A stretch of 64,000 nt of DNA, taken from NCBI GenBank assembly GCA_964035575.1, contig OZ037853.1:404501-468500 (forward strand). The letters run 5' to 3'. Source of the DNA: Rhynchopus sp. YZ270_cl-10. Taxonomy: Eukaryota; Euglenozoa; Diplonemea; Diplonemida; Diplonemidae. The notes beneath the pieces are model-generated. The model made no database searches. It saw nothing but the letters and a program-made list of their open reading frames with translations, and was not told the DNA's origin. This document shows positions 62,261-64,000 of this stretch, in pieces. The position numbers and the translations under genes were made by a program. Numbering within the stretch: the first letter of the stretch is position 1; every line of letters starts with the position of its first letter.

Positions 62261-63100
62261 GAAAGGACCACTAAAGGTTAAAGAGGAAGAGAAAAATACC
62301 CCGAGGTACTGAATGAGTGTCAGTGCCACGAAAGCTCCAGAAGCACACCCTGGCTCTGCCTTTCCCGCAGTGGACAGTCTCTGGCAAATACCGGATGAAG
62401 TTCAGAAGCACGTACATGCTTTTCTATGGTCGAAAGGGCTTCTGATAAAGGAAAAGGAAAAGGTTATCAGATGAACAATAAAGTAGACTTGAAATACAAA
62501 AGCCCTCTCGTGAACAGTACCTTGGTACAAATGACCGGATGTACCGGGGTGGACACCCCAACCATGCAGTCCTACAATCCATTTCGTGGTTTACATCTGA
62601 TATGTGCTACTCCCGCTTCCACTCATCAGCCAGATGCACGGGGATCATTGCGAACACAGGAACATGAATCCTGTGTGATGTAGGGCCCGGCTGAGGTCCT
62701 CTGCCCGTTTCGCAGTGTGGGAGAGGCTGTTGAGGAGCACAGAGTCTATAATGGAGCACACACTCTGCGTCGCTCATGTGGGCAGATGTGAAGAAAGTGA
62801 AGCTATTGATGCATGCACCTCCTGCTGACCCACGTACGATGCCAGCTCGATGAAAACACAAAGTACCCTGCGGCCAACAACAGAAGATGTAAAAGAAAAC
62901 CTAACTAGACCTACCCGTACCGTAAGAGAACGAGGGCGGTACACAACCGCTCGTCAGCCGGCGGCCCACCTTCCGTTGAAGAGTTGTGAGGTACTGCAGT
63001 TCGCTTGATCCCAACGCTTGATGCACGATAGTCTACACAAGAGAGCAGAAACTGAAAAACACAAAAGGGCGGGGGAGAGTCACAACATCTCTCTCTCGGC
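62261..63100 (+). repeat. Dispersed repeat region
   Basis: Contains CTTGAAATACAAAAGCCCTC (62488) with about 75 following bases shared with 41457 and 55626, the repeat at 62805-62880 (shared with 19572 and 55285), and the conserved hairpin at 62921-62965. No gene. Confidence 0.8.
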
Positions 63101-64000
63101 ATCCCATGCTGTACCGACAGTTGGGCCTCACCCTTTCTCTTAGGGATTTACATGGACGTCCTTACAGGCAGTATGCCGTCACCCAAAGGTGTGGCAGAGC
63201 AACTCTGGCCTGGCCAAAGAAAAAAAGAAGCGGTCACGGAAGCTGGGGGTTGGCCGGCATTAAAAGTGGGGAATAGACATGGGAGAGGGTCTTTGGACAG
63301 GCATTATGCTAACTCGGCCGGGTTCCTAAATGGGGGGAACGATGGAAAAAAAAAAAAAATCAGAGGGCAAAAGGGGTCCCGAGCTTTCCCCCCGCAAAAG
63401 CGGTCGCTCCGCGCGCTTCGAGCGCGCGACTCCCTGTCAGTACAAGAAGATGAGGCTCTTTCTCCCCTCTGATGCACAAAATCGTGAAAGGCAGGTGGGG
63501 AGGGTGAACCACAAGCCGTAGTGGGTGTCAGCCTTCTTATCAGTAACCTCAGTATATCTATAAAAGAAGCGGCGGTCATGGCATCCAGTTCCTGGCGAAG
63601 CCACGGTGCGCAACATTTCTAAAAAAATGTTGCCATAAACCGGCACTGTCGTTGGTAATTATCAACAGTTACCGTAATTTTTACTTCCATATTTTGATAA
63701 AACGAAAGTTTCTGGCGAAGCCACGGTACGCAACATTTCAAGAAAATGCGCTTAAAATTGCACACTTTTACAGCCAAACTATGTCATGGGAAGGGTGGGC
63801 TGCAAGCTGCGCCGCAGGCGCACGGTACGCTACTTTTATTCTTTCGCCACGCTGCATGCTTCCTTTTCCTTCGGCGTTTGACCAATTCAGTCGCGTTCTG
63901 GTCTCCCACGGTGAGCCCTTGAGCCCAGGGTCTCTGCATCTGTGACACACCCCACAGTACAGTCCATGGAACGATGGAATGATGCCACCTTTTTCCCAGG
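63101..64000. repeat. Window end with a duplicated GGCGAAGCCACGG motif
   Basis: GGCGAAGCCACGGTGCGCAA then catttc at 63594 and again (one change) at 63715; related copies at 41630 and 55797. No gene seen in the last 900 bases. Confidence 0.7.

Overview
The window is nuclear DNA of a eukaryote, most likely a protist. It holds a PP4 phosphatase gene split by four-exon GT-AG structure, a transposase gene with a 43-nt intron, several classes of eukaryotic DNA transposon, and almost no tRNA- or operon-like organisation. Multi-intron genes argue against kinetoplastids; an alveolate such as a chromerid would fit, but the lineage cannot be fixed from this sequence alone.

Left part (1-31 kb). A pair of IRG-like GTPase genes (the first cut by the window edge) flanks two abutting piggyBac-type elements. 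One Ubl-LRR gene (9.98-10.8 kb) lies between two diverged copies of a 2-kb duplicated block. The gene for the catalytic subunit of protein phosphatase 4 follows (15.17-21.30 kb, minus strand, 307 aa); its last intron carries a complete hAT transposon. A second hAT copy, indistinguishable by eye and with a different 8-bp target duplication, sits 10.6 kb away inside a nested pile of foldback, palindromic and piggyBac-related repeats (21.9-31 kb). Two TGGGTAC heptamer minisatellites (about 0.3 and 0.9 kb) mark two copies of the same nested element.

Right part (31-58 kb). This is a gene-family cluster, all on the minus strand: seven more members of a family with an N-terminal ubiquitin-like domain, a conserved linker, 4 to 9 BspA-like 25-residue LRRs and, in several, a basic nuclear-localisation-like tail. 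Two members are interrupted by insertions flanked by 19- and 20-bp target duplications. In the middle lies a 1758-residue protein with a myristoylation-type N terminus, ankyrin repeats, an ADP-ribosyltransferase domain with R-S-ExE residues, a NACHT ATPase, pentapeptide-like repeats and 14 WD40 blades: an NLR-like STAND protein. Truncated copies of both gene types are scattered between the intact genes, together with duplicated 5' and 3' flanks.

Far right (58-64 kb). A degraded tyrosine-recombinase element, a C-rich stretch with a dispersed 43-bp repeat, and repeat-rich DNA without recognisable genes.

The most interesting reading (inference) is that the Ubl-LRR family, the ART-NACHT-WD40 protein and the IRG-like GTPases form a rapidly evolving recognition or defence locus in which the Ubl half is nearly invariant while the LRR array changes by 75-bp repeat gain and loss, segmental duplication and transposon insertion.
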